Assembly: GCA_032164295.1 (NCBI GenBank)
Contig: JAJHTX010000003.1
Coordinates: 434,001 to 498,000 of the forward strand
Reading direction: 5' to 3'
DNA length: 64,000 nucleotides
Origin: Inonotus obliquus
Lineage: Eukaryota; Basidiomycota; Agaricomycetes; Hymenochaetales; Hymenochaetaceae
This document shows, one piece after another, positions 33,940 through 49,222 of this stretch. The notes under the pieces are model-generated. The model saw only the letters and a program-made list of their open reading frames with translations. It had not been told where the DNA came from and made no database searches. Both the position numbers and the translations under genes were made by a program. Position 1 is the first letter of the stretch. Each line of letters opens with the position of its first letter.

Positions 33940-35121
33940 TGCGTCGATACGTAAGGCGGAACACGTTAAAGATGATGTGGCAGGCCCAAGTCGGCATCCG
34001 CGGACCGGTGAAATGATAAGCGATCGAAGTTTCTAGAATAAGCCATGTCACGTGTACACCACTCGGCTATTTAGGAATGGAGAACACAATTTGCCAGCCA
34101 CCAAGTATACAGCTTCTTCCGTGAACAGTCATCAGCTCACCTCATCCATGCACAGCTCTGACTCATCTCTGTCTTTCTAGACACAGTGCGATGTCTGTAG
34201 CACTGCCCAACTTCACCGCCTTGAACATTGTCTCGGGTACCACCTCGACCTTTAGTTGCAGAGGCCGCCAAGAGATCGTAAAATGCCGAGAGCCATAATC
34301 AGTCCAACTATTTATTTCACAGTTACCAAGAAAGGTACATGACACAGCCCAGCCTTTCATCCACAGCTTGGCCTAAGACAGAAGAACTGCCAAGTCGGAC
34401 CATAGTGCATCCCAAGACGTGATATGGTTGACTCTCCACCTCGGGATTACTTCATTTGTCGACCGAATCACAGAACTCGTAAACGGGGGGTACAATCACA
34501 TAGAATGAGGGTGCTCTTTTGTATATGGGTGAGCTGAACAGCATTCTTGCGCACCGATATGGCATTCACGATTCGTAGTATCTCAGACTTGGCCAAACGA
34601 GCAGAGAGAAAATTTATGATGATGTAGAATGCAAGGCTTGTGAGGCGCTCCCTTAATTGATGGATCGATTTCGTATTTTCTGCGCCGCATGCTACCGAAT
34701 TGAAGCTTTGTCTGGCGTGGAGATAACAGTGGAACCATAACCGCCGATGCACCTGGGCCATTCAAAGTGTATTCAACTTCGTCTTCTTTTTGTTGCGCGA
34801 TGGAGCCATTTCTCGGCGAGAAGGACCAAGCAATCCCTAGGGCGTTCCAGCAACCCGTGCTCTCCGCTCCTCACCCCATCGGCCAGGGACAGTTATCTTG
34901 GCATTCGAACACCGAGATGCCGGAAGTAATGGGCCCCGCCTCTTTATAAAGGCCCTTTCATTCGGAATTGCACCCCCAGGTCTTGTCCCACAGGACATTT
35001 ATTGGAATTGTCTTACATCATTCCCATACCAAGAATTAGGTGTGCATTTATTTATTACTGCCCAGAAAATGGAGAGTACTCATGACCACTCTTGTCTCCC
35101 ATACAGACAACTTTACATGAC
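33940..35121. other. Intergenic region upstream of the calcium ATPase
   Basis: About 1.2 kb between divergent genes. No RNA gene, repeat or coding family recognised; it presumably contains both promoters. Confidence 0.35.
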
Positions 35122-38100
35122 ATGACGACTTCTCCTAATGCTCATGCGAACGGAAGGGGCGGTGGGACAGACGATAGCCCGATCTCAACCGTCAGGCCAG
35201 GTGACGAACGATCCGTTTCAGACGAGATCAAAAACACCCCAGAGATTGAAGAGATTACGAACGTAGAGGACGAGAAGCGACGGCTCAAGCTCGAGAACCA
35301 TGGCGGGGATATTCCGAACACGGGTTCGGCTCAAGCAGAGTTCACGCCATTCAAGCTCGCGAAAATGGCCGAATCGAAGAGCTTCGAGATGCTGGAGGCA
35401 TACGGCGGGATTCAAGGCATACTTCGAGGACTCGGTAGCGACGCGAAGCGCGGCTTGAAACACTCCGCGCCTGATTTTGAGGAGAGGCAACGGGTGTATG
35501 GGCGGAACGTTCTCCCGGTCCGGAAAAGCAAAAATTTACTGCAGCTTATGTGGATGGTGCTCAAGACGAAAGTGCTCGTCTTACTAACAGTAGCAGCCAT
35601 AATCGCTCTTGCCCTCGGACTGTTCCAGGATTTCGGTACACCTCGAAAGACGTATACATGCGGTGACGGTACTGAGACTTGCGAGATACCGCCTGTCGAT
35701 TGGGTCAAGGGCGTTGCAATTGCAGTCGCCGTTGCGATTGTGGTGGTCTTCAGTTCTCTAAATGATTGGCAGAAAGAGAGGCAGTTTAAAGAGTTGAATG
35801 CGAAGAAAGACGACCGGACGGTGAAGGTTATGCGAAACGGGATTGAGCATGTTGTTAATATCAAGGTAACTTGCTGCCTGCTTTATGAAGGAATATAACT
35901 GATGAGGCCCAATAGGATTTGGTCGTAGGTGACATCGCCATTCTCGATCCAGGCGAAGTCGCGCCTTGCGATGGTATCTTCATCTCCGGTTATAACGTTC
36001 GATGCGACGAATCGAGTATCACCGGCGAAAGCGACGCCGTCAAAAAGATTCCCTACGAAGAATATCGTGTAGGCCAGGCCACCGGCACTCTTCACGCTCA
36101 CAGCGATTGTTTTGTTATCAGCGGAAGTAAAATTCTTGAAGGTGTCGGTAGCTATCTCATCATTGCCGTTGGTGAACTCAGTTGCAACGGGCGAATCATG
36201 ATGGGTATGTTTTTTCTTTCCACGTTTATCAGCGGATTCTCATGCACATGTGCATAGCGCTTCGTTCGGACACGGAGGATACTCCTATGCAAATCAAACT
36301 CAAGAAACTTGCGAACTTGATCGCGAAGCTTGCCACTGTAGCTTCACTCACCCTATTCTCTGTCTTGCTCATTCGCTTCTTCGTACAAATTGGCAACAAT
36401 AATCCCGAACGCAGTTCGAACCAAAGGGGTCTCGCATTTGTCGATATCTTGGTCATTTCGGTTTCGGTATTCGTGGTCGCAATTCCTGAAGGTCTACCAC
36501 TTGCGGTCACACTCGCCCTGGCACTCGCGACAAAGCGGATGACGGCTGAGCATCTCCTCGTCCGTGTTCTTGCTGGCTGCGAGACTATGGCTAATGCGAG
36601 CGTCGTGTGCACGGACAAGACGGGAACTCTCACGCAGAACGCAATGACTGTTGTTGCGGGTGCTATAGGCGTCCGTGCTAAGTTTGTGCGACGCCTCGCA
36701 GAGAACGGTGGGCGTACGAATGTCGGTGAAGAGCCTGGTCTTGCAGAGAGCGCAGAGCAGAAAGAACAGAGGCGAGCGCACCCAGACGACTTCAGTATTG
36801 ACGAGGACGATCTAGACAAGCTGCTGAGTCCCGCATTGAAGAAGTGTTTAAATGAGGCGATATGCGTCAACTCAACCGCATTCGAGGATGTAGACGAGGT
36901 AACAGGTGAAAGCACGTTTGTAGGGAGCAAGACGGAGACCGCGCTTCTCGGGTTTGCTAAGGAAATCGGCTGGGCGGACTATCATGAAACGAGAGAGAAC
37001 GCGAAGGTTGTTCAAATGATTCCCTTCTCTTCGGAAAGGAAGGCGATGGGTGTTGTCGTGCATGCCGGCGAGGGCCAATGGAGGGTATATTTGAAGGGCG
37101 CCAGTGAAATCTTGACGAAGCAGTGCACGCGCCATGTCGTGGTTCCGAGACCTGGAGAGGATGTCGAAGGACATGAAGACAGCTATATTGAGGCGACCGA
37201 GATCGATACGACGGCGAAGGATAACATCTCAAGAACCATCACTTTCTACGCGAGCCAGTCGCTCAGGACCATTGCGTTGTGCTACCGTGACCTGGATTCG
37301 TGGCCCCCGAAGGGTTTGGATATCGAAGAGGCGGACGAGGTACGTTCTTCTTTATTTTGGAGGATCGTCCTGTTCTTCTGACGCATTGTCGTTTTTACAG
37401 GTCCCTTACGAGTATCTAGCCAACGACTTAACTCTGATCGGCATTGCCGCTATCGAAGACCCTCTGCGTGAAGGTGTTCCGGAAGCCGTAAGAGAGTGCA
37501 ATAGGGCAGGCGTACAAGTAAAGATGTGTACCGGGGACAACGTGATGACGGCACGCTCCATCGCCCAACAGTGTGGTATTTATACACCTGGGGGAGTTGT
37601 TATGGAAGGTCCAGTATTCCGTGAACTGGACGATCGAGAGCTACTCGATGTAGTACCCCGTCTTCAGGTTCTCGCACGCTCATCCCCAGAGGACAAGAAG
37701 ATCCTTGTGGAGAAATTGAAGGAACTTGGCGAAGTCGTTGCAGTGACTGGTGATGGTACGAATGACGGCCCTGCGCTGAAGACGGCGCACGTAGGTTTTT
37801 CAATGGGTCTGGCCGGGACGGAAGTAGCGAAAGAGGCCTCGGATATCATCCTCATGGACGACAATTTCGCCAACATCGTGACGGCTATCATGTGGGGTCG
37901 CTGTGTCAACGATGCGCTGCGCAAGTTCCTGCAGTTCGCTTTAAGCGCTAACGTTACAGCCGTGCTCATCACATTCGTCAGCTCTGTTGCCGGCACGCAG
38001 GACGATAGTGCTTTGAGTGCCGTGCAACTGCTTTGGGTTAACATCATCATGAACACGTTCGCCGCCCTAGCTCTTGCAACAGATCCTGCAACCCATTCGT

Positions 38101-39014
38101 TACTCGACCGCAAGCCTGATAAACTCACGGCGTCACTTTTCACAGTCGATATGTACAAGCAAATTTTCGGTCAGGCGTTGTATCAGACGACCATCATTCT
38201 CATCTTCCACTTCTTGGGCGAGAGAATTTTCGGTTTCGAGGCGGACGAGCTTAACGAAGCTATCGAGATCGAAAACGAACTCAAGAAGAGCACCCTCGTG
38301 TTCAACGCCTTCGTCTTCGCACAAATCTTCAACTCGATTAATTGTCGTCGCATCGGTAATCATAAGAATATCTTTGATGGCATGCTTCGTAACCCGTACT
38401 TTATCTGCATCGTCTTTATCGGTATGAATTTGTTCAATTATACTGAAGTGTTTTCTCTGACCTTTTCTTCAGAAATCGGTATTCAGGTCGTTATCGTATT
38501 CGTTGGTGGACATGCGTTCTCCGTCACAAGCATCAGCGGGATGTTCTGGGGGATTTCGCTGGCTCTAGGTTGCGGAGCAATACCACTTGGCTTCCTCATT
38601 CGCTGCATTCCCAATCCACCTGTTGAACGCTTCTTCTACAAGATTGGTCTTATGCGCGAGAAATCAGCATTACCGACGGAGCGTCCGAACATCACCGATG
38701 ATGGCGAGAGTGACTCTGGTATCCGCAAGGCGCTCAGCAAGCTGCGTATCTGGCCGCGCCGCAAAGGCGGCGTCGTATTCAGCCGATCAACAACTTTGAT
38801 CGGAACTGCTGTCGTTGGTAGTTCAGTCACTCCGAAAATGATGACGAATCGAGAGGCTGTGAATGCAGGAGAGCCTTCTGGAGTAGAGAGGGCTCGCAAC
38901 AGGTCGGAAGACGGAAACCGGGTGCAGACCGAAGAAAAAACAGAGGACTCTTCTATCGACGAGAAAGCTAGCTCCGAGCGTGGATCGGCGCACAACGCAA
39001 CTATCAACGGGTGA
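35122..39014 (+). CDS. P-type Ca2+-transporting ATPase, PMCA (type IIB)
   Basis: Five exons (35,122-35,865, 35,916-36,204, 36,258-37,339, 37,401-38,421, 38,473-39,014) give 1225 aa. Start MTTSPNAHAN was chosen as the first in-frame ATG. Visible blocks are SFEMLEAYGGIQGILRGL, the actuator sequence DESSITGES, M4 VAIPEGLPLAV, and the phosphorylation site CTDKTGTLT with Asp about residue 464. Then come MCTGDNVMTARSIA, the hinge VTGDGTNDGPAL, M6 LLWVNIIMNTFAALALA and TLVFNAFVFAQIFN. A Ser-rich basic cytosolic tail contains KALSKLRIWPRRK, possibly regulatory. The last intron interrupts the M9 region. The homologue PMC1 pumps calcium into the vacuole in yeast; the membrane used here cannot be told. 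Confidence 0.95.
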
Positions 39015-39649
39015 TTGCGACGACCTAAAGACGACTCCTCGTATGTCGTGCTGCACTTCACGTGCATAGAACACCACCTGTCGGCTTCTGCGGCTGTGGT
39101 GCGCCATGAGATGCCGATAGTGCATCTCCTCCCTCTTTTACTAGTCCCCGACTTCATACAGCGTTTTAGAGCTCATGCGGTCGGTTGCATGGACTTGTTT
39201 AATCTTGGCGTTAGTCGACAATGTCGGTTGGCCCTGTTTGTTCTTTAAGGGTTGGTATTAGCATTATGGTATTTCACTGTGCTGAACCTCTTCTTGTTTT
39301 CTTCTCATCCTGTTTACTTTCGTTGTTCTTACGGCTCCGAATGATCTTATGATAGTCTGCGCCTTTGCTTCCTTAATGACCTTTACGTGTGTCGATGTAT
39401 GAATCGGACTGTTTCGTAGTTTAACTACTCTGTATCGACGTTATCGATGTACCTCAACCGCTTTCCATATAGATAAGGAATAAAGTTCTGTCTTTATCAT
39501 TGCGTGGGCGAAACAAATGGGAAAGGTTGTAAACGTAGCTTGATAATGTCCGTAACAGAAAGACCGACTTTGCATATCATACAGAAATTCTATCTACTAG
39601 TTAATCATAGCTGGTCGCAATCCACTGGTGGATCTAGAGACATTGTTGT
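39015..39649. other. Intergenic, convergent genes
   Basis: Between the ATPase and OYE stop codons. T-rich 3' UTR-like sequence; no other feature seen. Confidence 0.4.
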
Positions 39650-41328
<1,679 letters not shown>

Positions 41329-41423
41329 GGGATTAAGTAACTGGATGCGATGATCGATTCCACACGATGCCCTGAGTAAGCCCGAAGCGTCTTATCGTGG
41401 TGTTGAGAGAAGTATGCGCGTAG

Positions 41424-42308
41424 TTAAACCTGCGAGCTAGAGCTTATAAATAATCGAAACACGTCCGATTGGTAATGAACATATATTCCGACTCGGACCT
41501 CTAGCCGAACCAACACACGCAAAAGTTTCTTGTCAACCACCATCTCCATAAATCCGCTCGTCGCCGGCAAACCCAGCATATTCAATCCTACGCGGAAAAG
41601 AAGATCATGATAATCAGAAACAGGGAGCCGCCTGGAGCCGCCCGTGATAATAGTCACTTGCGCTGTCAGCGCATTCAGGTCAGCGACGGACGATGTCGAA
41701 GGATTGGGAGGGTCAAGAGAGCCTTGGTCAGACGGTTGATTACTTGAACCTGTTGTACTTGGCTCCGCGCTGGGGGAGATAACAGTCACGATTGTGGATG
41801 TCGCGGACTCGAATGTGGCAGTAAAGGTCAAAGTGACAGGATCGCTGTTTTGTTCAGCTCCCGACAAAGGATTGTCCGGCGCAATGGTTTGGCTCGGGCC
41901 AGAAGTCGTAAGAGCAGTGTCTCCACGGCTACACGTCAATAATCGTAAAGCAACTAGCTACAACGAAGAGGAAACTCACAAGGATAGCATACTTCATTGT
42001 ACGCAACAACTGCTTGCTGCTGATCCTGGAACGAGCACTGCAGTGTAATGCAAGCGGAGGCTAGCTGATTGTACGAGAAGGAGTAGCATATGCACGGTAT
42101 AGCTGTCCTGTGTTTGGTAAGAAAGGAAGATTATTTCAAGTGATTGAGAAACGTACGATCCAGTACAACCGATGCTCGCTGCAGCTGTTTCAGCGCAGCT
42201 CGCGACGCAAGGAGGGATGTTTGCCGGTGATTGCGCCAATATAGGTGAGTATAGAGCACCCAGAAATGCAGACCCTCCTAGGGTGCCAAGCTGGATTTTG
42301 CTAAACAT
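41424..42308 (-). CDS. CFEM-domain secreted or GPI-anchored protein
   Basis: MFSKIQLGTLGGSAFLGALY gives a signal peptide. Then IPPCVASCAETAAASIGC is joined over a 49-nt intron to STAIPCICYSFSYNQ, ACITLQCSF and AYNEVCYP. The eight cysteines have CFEM spacing (two Cys three apart, a Cys-Ile-Cys, then a final Cys). CFEM proteins act at the fungal surface, some in haem capture, others in adhesion or host contact. A Ser/Thr/Pro-rich stretch (about 41,920-41,680) follows as a cell-wall spacer. I could not join the CFEM exon to that stretch in frame with a canonical intron, so the 3' structure and end are uncertain and the gene may be damaged. Confidence 0.7.
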
Positions 42309-42723
42309 TGTGCGATTTTTCGCATGTAGGCGTTCGATTCATACGCAAAGGAAAAGAAAGCAATCGCCAACTAGTGCAGGTATTTTATACCTTCAAACGG
42401 GACTTCGCGTATCGATTTACGATCCGAGCATTCCAGTTACTGTATTAACGGCTGATAGATTAATGATCAGAGCTGAATTGGATCATTTTATCCCAGGCAT
42501 TTTGCTCGCTCCTAATGGTAAATGTAACCCGACACAGGCTCACGGCGTCAATTTTTGACGTGTCAAGACCCGGTTTTCCTCTTCGCATGCCGTAGTATCA
42601 CTGGTTGGTGGTAGAGAATTGAAAAGAGACTACAAGTACCAAGACAACGCGAGACGTGCTTGATGGTCGGACTTCTCCGAATATTGATTTCATACTATAA
42701 GTACATTGATACATTTTCTTCCG

Positions 42724-45395
42724 TTACAATTCAAAACGTCCTACGTCTTTAAATCTTCCATCTACAAATAGCTTAACAACTGGGCGCCTTTCGTCGTTCA
42801 TCATGCACACGTCTCTGTTTACACCAGCGACCATTACTCGTTTCTCCTCACCACAATACGCGCATGCGACATGAGATGAGCTGCAGAAAATGCAGGACAA
42901 GGTATGTGCCGGAGAGCGCCAGAGTGCTGCCATGTACCTCGATAGTCGGAGCCATTGCGAAAAGGTCTGTCTAAACACTTCTCCGCATATGTTCTGAGTA
43001 TACAATTTTGGATTCAGCTGAAATGTCCGCAGATCCCGCCGTTCATCCTCCAACTTCGTGATTGAAGGCTTTTCGAGCCCTTTCGCGGAGCCGATTTCCC
43101 TGCTCTCATGATCTGGATGACGTGTTTTTAGTGCAGAATGGCGAGGCTAACAGATTGTACGCCTACCTGAAAGGAATTTCTGAACGATTGTGCTCATCAT
43201 TTGGCCTTGCTCAGGATCGATTACAGCCTTTCCGCCCTTCAAGCACTCATAACCATCGTATCCTCTAGCCATATATTCACGCGTGACGACAATGTACTTC
43301 CTTTCGCACCCTTCGCGTGCAATCTCTTCGTAGTTCATCGTCAGATCTTTCCCAGCTTTGTCGATCGCTGGCAAAGCGACTCTTAGAACACGTTGCCCAG
43401 GAGGATTCCGTGAATCCCACATAACGCGAAAACCAGCTACGATGGGAAATCGTCTGCTCGCCCGACTTATTTAGCTGAGTGCAATAGAGTTCATGAACGA
43501 AGCTTACCCTTCTGTTGCAGGCCACCGGGATAATCCAGCTTCTAAGGCTTCCCAAATCGTCCGGCCGTCAAGCTCCAGTGCAACAATACTATCATCGAAG
43601 GGAAGTATCTCCATGATATCCCCAAGTGTTATGTCTCCTGAACATTGAGTGTCAGGAGGTAGTCAGACGCAATCGAATACTGATTCACTGGTACCAACCA
43701 GGACCATAACTTGTATCTCCTCGAAGAGCGCCTGCGCATAGTAATACACCGTAGCCTGCTTGTACGCCCATATTACGAAGCATAATACCATATGCGTTGT
43801 AAATGACATCAGCGAACCAGTTCCCTGATGCAGACTAGGCACAAACACTTATCAACTCAATTCTTTATGAATCCAAATGATTTTTACTCACTTCTTTAGT
43901 ACGTATGATCTCAGAATGGAGATCAAGAGGGTTTATGACTTTCAAGACCGGTTTTTGTAGAGTTTCAGAAACCGAATCTAGCGTTTTTGACAGGATGTCC
44001 TTGAGCCGCTGCGAGGAAGCCGAGCCTGGCTTAGTTTCGTGTCGCTTCCCTACAAAAAATATTTGCCTTCGCTTGTCTCTGACATTTGTATGTTCACTCA
44101 CCTATAATATCCTTGATTATTTTCTGCCGCACGCTACCCTTCGGAGAGTCTTCTAGCTCAAGCAAGAGCTCACTGAGATCGCGGAAATCAGTGCCACTTT
44201 TCACTACCAGGACATCGCCTTCGTCCAGCTCGGCGCCAAGAGCTTCTTCATTGCCTTCGTAGTTCTCCCACGACGAACTTATACCTCGCGATACGTAATA
44301 GAAGTGATCATGCCCGCCCAAAATCAAATCAGCTCCGTGCATCGATGCAAAATTGGAGGATCGGCTCTTCGGCGAAAGTGCCTTGATACGTTTGGCGAGT
44401 AGAATGTCCTAATTCTTCATTAGTCACGATTGTGGATCTTCTTATCCGACTAAGGACTAACGTTGGGAAGCCTAGCCGAGCTGTTAGAACCAGAGTTGAA
44501 GGATGGACGATTCCACGTACCGAGAATGCGTCAAGGCAATTATCAAATCACAGCGATAGTCTCCTTCTGGGTCTCTCAGACGCTTAGATAGCTCCAGGGC
44601 AGTTTCAGCCATGTCTCTATACCTGAAGTTCGACGGCCAAGACGGAACAGTAGCTATCCATTCACTGGTTATGTGTGAGTGACCGCCAAATCTTTTCTCA
44701 ACGGCCCATGCTTACCTTTCTACTAGTCCAACAAATCCTATACGCGTGTTGCATCGTTCCAAGACATGGAACTCGTACAGATATTCAGGAACTTTACCCG
44801 TTGAATCGTCGACTATGTTGCTCAAGAGCCAGGGCTTGGTTCATGATGAGGCTTCAAACTCGAGCGTGGCTAGAGTCTCTAAGACTACTCACAAACTTGG
44901 TCCCGGTCACAAGTTTTGTGAGCTGAGGATATCCTGTTGTAAACATATCAGTCATAAAACCATTAGACTGACAAATATGACCGAACCAACCGAAGTCGAA
45001 CTCGTGGTTTCCTCGATGAAAAAGCGAGGTGAGCACATTTCCGAATAATATCCACCCATCCAGACATACCTGTCACCGCCACATCCGGACCAAGTTCATT
45101 GATAACTGGTACCTATAGCAACGTATTCAGTATTCAACACTCCATCTCAATCACAGTGCATTCTGACCATATGTGCTCCTCTAGTAACTGAGCTTTCTAC
45201 TGAAGGAGCGAACAAATCTCCGGAGAATAGCACGAGTCCTTCACGCTCCCCGTTTTGTCTCGTTGGCCAGGCATCGCGTTTGTTGTCGAGCATATTGGCG
45301 AATTGCGTTACGTCGACGTACCCTTTCCCGGTGATTTTCTGGGGCCTGACGCGGTAGACATCGTTGAAATGTAGAATAGGAAGCATCGTAGACAT
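42724..45395 (-). CDS. 5'-nucleotidase-like metallophosphatase (UshA/NT5E superfamily)
   Basis: MSTMLPILHFNDVYRV supplies the first metal ligands (HFND). Then LVLFSGDLFAPS, VPVINELGPDVAVTG, GNHEFDFG and GGHDHFYYV give the calcineurin-like active-site blocks. The C-terminal half includes PRTRHPDHESREIG-like sequence and ends PVVKLFVDGRFKDVGRFEL, as in fungal members. There are many short introns. No signal peptide is present, so it is probably intracellular. Expected reaction: hydrolysis of nucleotide or related phosphate monoesters with two metal ions. Exon borders are not all resolved. Confidence 0.85.
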
Positions 45396-46879
45396 CTCGC
45401 AAGTCTTTCATGCAAAAGAGAACTCTCGAGTATACAAAGCGCAAGCGATGATGGAAGGAAGGAATTGGATATAAAAAATAGGAAGGTTTACTCCTGGGTA
45501 GGATGAAATTCACAGATAGTGCTGCGTGGTTTTATACCATCTCTCGCCTTCATTATACAGCATCCAACTAAACCCCTCGCTTTAGATGAAACCCGAATTT
45601 CACGGCATTATCTTAAAGTACGGTCACGCATGTGAAGGAGGAAGAACGGGGGATATTGGCATGCCAGCCTATTCTTTACACCTCTTGACCTATCACAGAC
45701 CAGAATGAGTGCATGATGGATTCAAGTGTCAATAAGTTGCATACGTTGACGCCATACCTCGTACATGGCTTGCTTGGGAAGATCAATCCTCCAGGTCTCC
45801 GTCACTTCAGGATTGACATGTGATGAAAAGAGAATAGTGACCTTGTTTAATGATGACTGATACAATCCTGATGTTCTGGGGACTCGTGTTCCTGCCATAA
45901 TGATATCCAATAAACACAGAGCGAGAAGTGTGGTTCAACTCGGAGTAAATGGTCGTAGATGTGGTTTGGGAAAATGTGAAAGGCCCTCTGGCGACACTGA
46001 ACATGATAATATATAAATATTTGAACTCCAAGTCAGACTACTCCCTGGTTGCTGGTGTTCGACCACGAACTTTGAGTTTATTGTCTACCGTCTGCCAAGA
46101 CTACCCCGACATCTCAGAAGTACCTGACTTTCGGAAGTCCCACATCCATGAGAAGCGGAAGCCAAAACCCCACTGCGCAGAAGTATCCACTCTGTGGGGA
46201 ACAAGATCCGAAAAGGCATTAGTCACAGAAACATTCACCAAAAAGAGCTAGAAGCTTAAAAATAGATCTACAATGAGGATTATTAATGGAGTCGTTGGTG
46301 GGATAAAAATAGACCGAGGTAAATGGAGAGGAAGGCGCGTTGACGATGTGCGTGTATTACTCGGACGGATGTGTTCCGGCGACAGCACATTTCCGAGGAT
46401 TACGGCCGAAGAAAACGGCGAAGGAAAAAGCCCCCGATGGGGGTCAGGCCAAGGATTAACTCACAGGGTCGAAGTTCCTAGACCTAGAGTTCAAAATCAA
46501 GCATGTTTTACGGTCAAATAGCTGCCTTTCCAGTGTATTTAGACTTACAGTTACGATAGAGGATCGCGTTTCTGAAGGCACTGACACCGTAATTACTCTA
46601 GCTTTGAATGTAGACTAAGAATGGGAATGTTGCAGCTGAAATCTTCTCAGAGAAGAGATTATACACGGGATAATTTTGGATTCGAGGGAGCTCGAATTGG
46701 ACTAGACGTGCGAGCTACTTTGATTTTTACTGTAAATTATGGTTACACATAGTTCTCATGTCTTTAACGTAACTCACACAGTAGAAATCGCAATACCGCT
46801 CTTGAATGACATTATTGCATTGCCTATAAAATGCACCACAGGACACATCAAACCAGCTCTCCAAAGCTCTGCTACAACA
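45396..46879. other. Intergenic region, possible small gene
   Basis: The minus strand at 45,722-45,910 has a protein-like 62-codon frame (ILFSSHVNPEVTETWRIDLP, ending MYEVWRQRMQLIDT) that may be the last exon of an unrecognised gene. The rest (46,040-46,740) shows no coding family. Confidence 0.3.
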
Positions 46880-48777
46880 ATGATTGATACACTTCCGATT
46901 GCTTCGTCTCTTTTGGGGCCATCTCATCTCTTCGTATGCCTGACGTTGTTCATCCTTCTTAAGCTTGTAATCGTCTTCGTTGGATACTTCAAAGCACGTC
47001 GTCAGTTTCCGGGACCTCCCATTTCAAGTATATGGTTCGGAAATCTCGCAGAGACCATGTCCGACGATGTCCATGAAAAATGGAGGGCATGACATAGAAA
47101 GTATGGCCCGATCTATCAGACAGTCAGTGCTTTTCGCAACATGGCTACTCAAAGACTGACCTCGAGGAATTGCCATAGTGGAATGGCATTTTCTCCCGCG
47201 TAGTCTACGTCGGAGATCCACGCGTTGTCTCCAAGATCGCGAACAGCAACTGGCCGAAGATGCCTGTTCAATATGCAGGCTTCAAGCCGTTGAGCGGTTC
47301 GGCGCTGTTTGCGCAGATGGACCAAGAGAGGTGGAAACTCCAGCGTAAAGGGCTGGCCCCAGCCTTCCAACCGCAGACAGTCAACGAGCAGTATCCAACC
47401 TTGCAGAAGTACCTTACGGTAAGCATTCATCTTACTCAAAGGATGCATTACTGAGAACCATCCCCTCGCAGAGATTCATAGAGATCATTGACGAAGCTGC
47501 CAAGCGAGACACTCATGTTGACATGTCAACTCTAGACGTCCTCCTAACTCTAGACTTTGTCGGTGAAGTAGCCTTCGGCACCGAGTTGCACGCGATGCGC
47601 GACGGAGAGAACTGCCGCATCTTGCAGATATTCCAAGAGGTCTTGCCTGAACTGATGAAGTGCGGTCTTTTCCCGCTTCGTTCCAAGATTCCGATCATGA
47701 AGAGTACGAGATTGATGCATCGTGGTATAACGGATCTACGCACGATGGCCCGTGCTGCTGTGCGGAATGCTAGAGCAGCGGATGATAAGTTTATGAAGGT
47801 CGAATCGGGAAGCAAGAGGATATACGAAATACTTTCCCAGTAAGCTCGGTACACTGATGTCTAACTCCCGGATTATAATGTTATTAGGCAAAGGGGAGCC
47901 GATGGCGAATATTTATTTACAACTGATGAATTGGTGGATAATTATGGTAAGATACTCGACACCGTGGTGAAACAAGCTAATACTTTCTGTCAAGTCACTT
48001 TCCTGGTGGCAGGCGGTGATCCTACGGCCCATGCCATCACCTTCGCTATTTACGAAGTGGTAAATAACTTCGATATGTAGACTTTCTTTGGACTCACCGG
48101 TCCCATTGATTTGTAGCTGAAAAAGTCCGCTGTGCTATCAAAACTCCAAGCTGAACTCGACGAATTGTTGCCTCAAGACTGCGAAGTCCCGACGGTTGAG
48201 CAAGTATCCAGACTGAGATACCTTCACTTGATTATCAAGGAGATACTTCGTTTCAACGGTCCCGGGTTCGGTACTTTCCGATACACCTCGAACGAGATGG
48301 AAATCAACGGATTCAAGATTCCCGCGAACACCACTCTTGCGTTATGGAATCCCCAAGGTAAAGAACAAGCATATTCTTTTTATTTGTCTTCCTTCTAACA
48401 TATCGGCAGTACACCGCGATCCTCAGTTGTGGGGCCCGGACGCGGACGAGTTTAATCCAGATCGTTGGCTTGCGAAGGACGGGCAAACTGCGTTGAATGG
48501 ATCCAGGTTCATCCCTGCTCCAGGCTCGTATTTCCCATTCTCTTATGGACCTAGAAAATGCCTGGGTAAGCTTATTGTTCACTCATTGAGGTAGTCATCA
48601 CTGAACCAACTTTCAATAGGGGAAGGTCTGGCGATTCTTGAAATGTCGTTGACATTGGCCACGCTGTTCAAGCGCTACGATCTTTCATTGCCAGAGGGAT
48701 ACGCTATGGAGTTCCTTCCGTCCTTCACGTTATGCTCCAAAAATGGTTTACCAGTCAAAGCACGCCTGAGGATATAG
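46880..48777 (+). pseudogene. Cytochrome P450 with an in-frame stop in exon 1
   Basis: The frame from ATG 46,880 gives a membrane anchor (LFVCLTLFILLKLVIVFVGY) and PGPPISSIWFGN. At 47,090-47,092 a TGA sits between KWRA and HRKYGPIYQT, where P450s have a Trp codon (TGG). The rest is complete: RFIEIIDEAAKRD, DFVGEVAFGTELHA, the I-helix as FLVAGGDPTAHAITFA (normal AGxDT altered to AGGDPT), ExxR as KEILR, FNPDRW, and the haem loop FSYGPRKCLG with its Cys ligand. It ends at 48,777. A single G-to-A nonsense change, a read-through, or a sequencing error would each explain it. Confidence 0.8.
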
Positions 48778-49222
48778 TTTACCCGAGAAATAAAATAGAA
48801 TGTGTTTTTGATATGATCATGGTTGGTGCACACCTACGATCACTCAGATCGACGATCTCGTGCTCGAGCAAGAGTATCGCAGCCCGAGGATCGAGGATGT
48901 GCGTTTGACACGCTTCAAATGGGACACTGAAGTACTGGACCTCTTAAGAAGAGGTCCCTAATTTTCGACTTTGGAAATTCGACGTAGTATGAGAATATCT
49001 CTTGCTAAGAAAGTTAGTTCGGGTGATATCTGAAGTATGGACTTCGTGTGCTCACTCAGGCGACTCACGTCTATCTCCTCTATGTCACGCTCACGCCCAT
49101 TCGTCATGAAGGGCACTGGATCGCTCGACCGTAAGAACCGCGGAGATGTACGTATTTACTGATGACGAGCTCCTCAAAATGCTGCCCGCTCTGGCTGGTG
49201 TTAGAGTTTTTTTAGAGTTGTA
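48778..49222 (+). other. Intergenic region with an orphan coding-like stretch
   Basis: At about 48,840-48,960 the plus strand reads IDDLVLEQEYRSPRIEDVRL and on to LDLLRRGP before a stop. The composition is protein-like but no family is recognised. It may be a remnant. Confidence 0.25.

Noticed and set aside
36229..36930. Minus-strand 233-codon frame
   Set aside because: Shadow of the calcium ATPase exon carrying the phosphorylation site.
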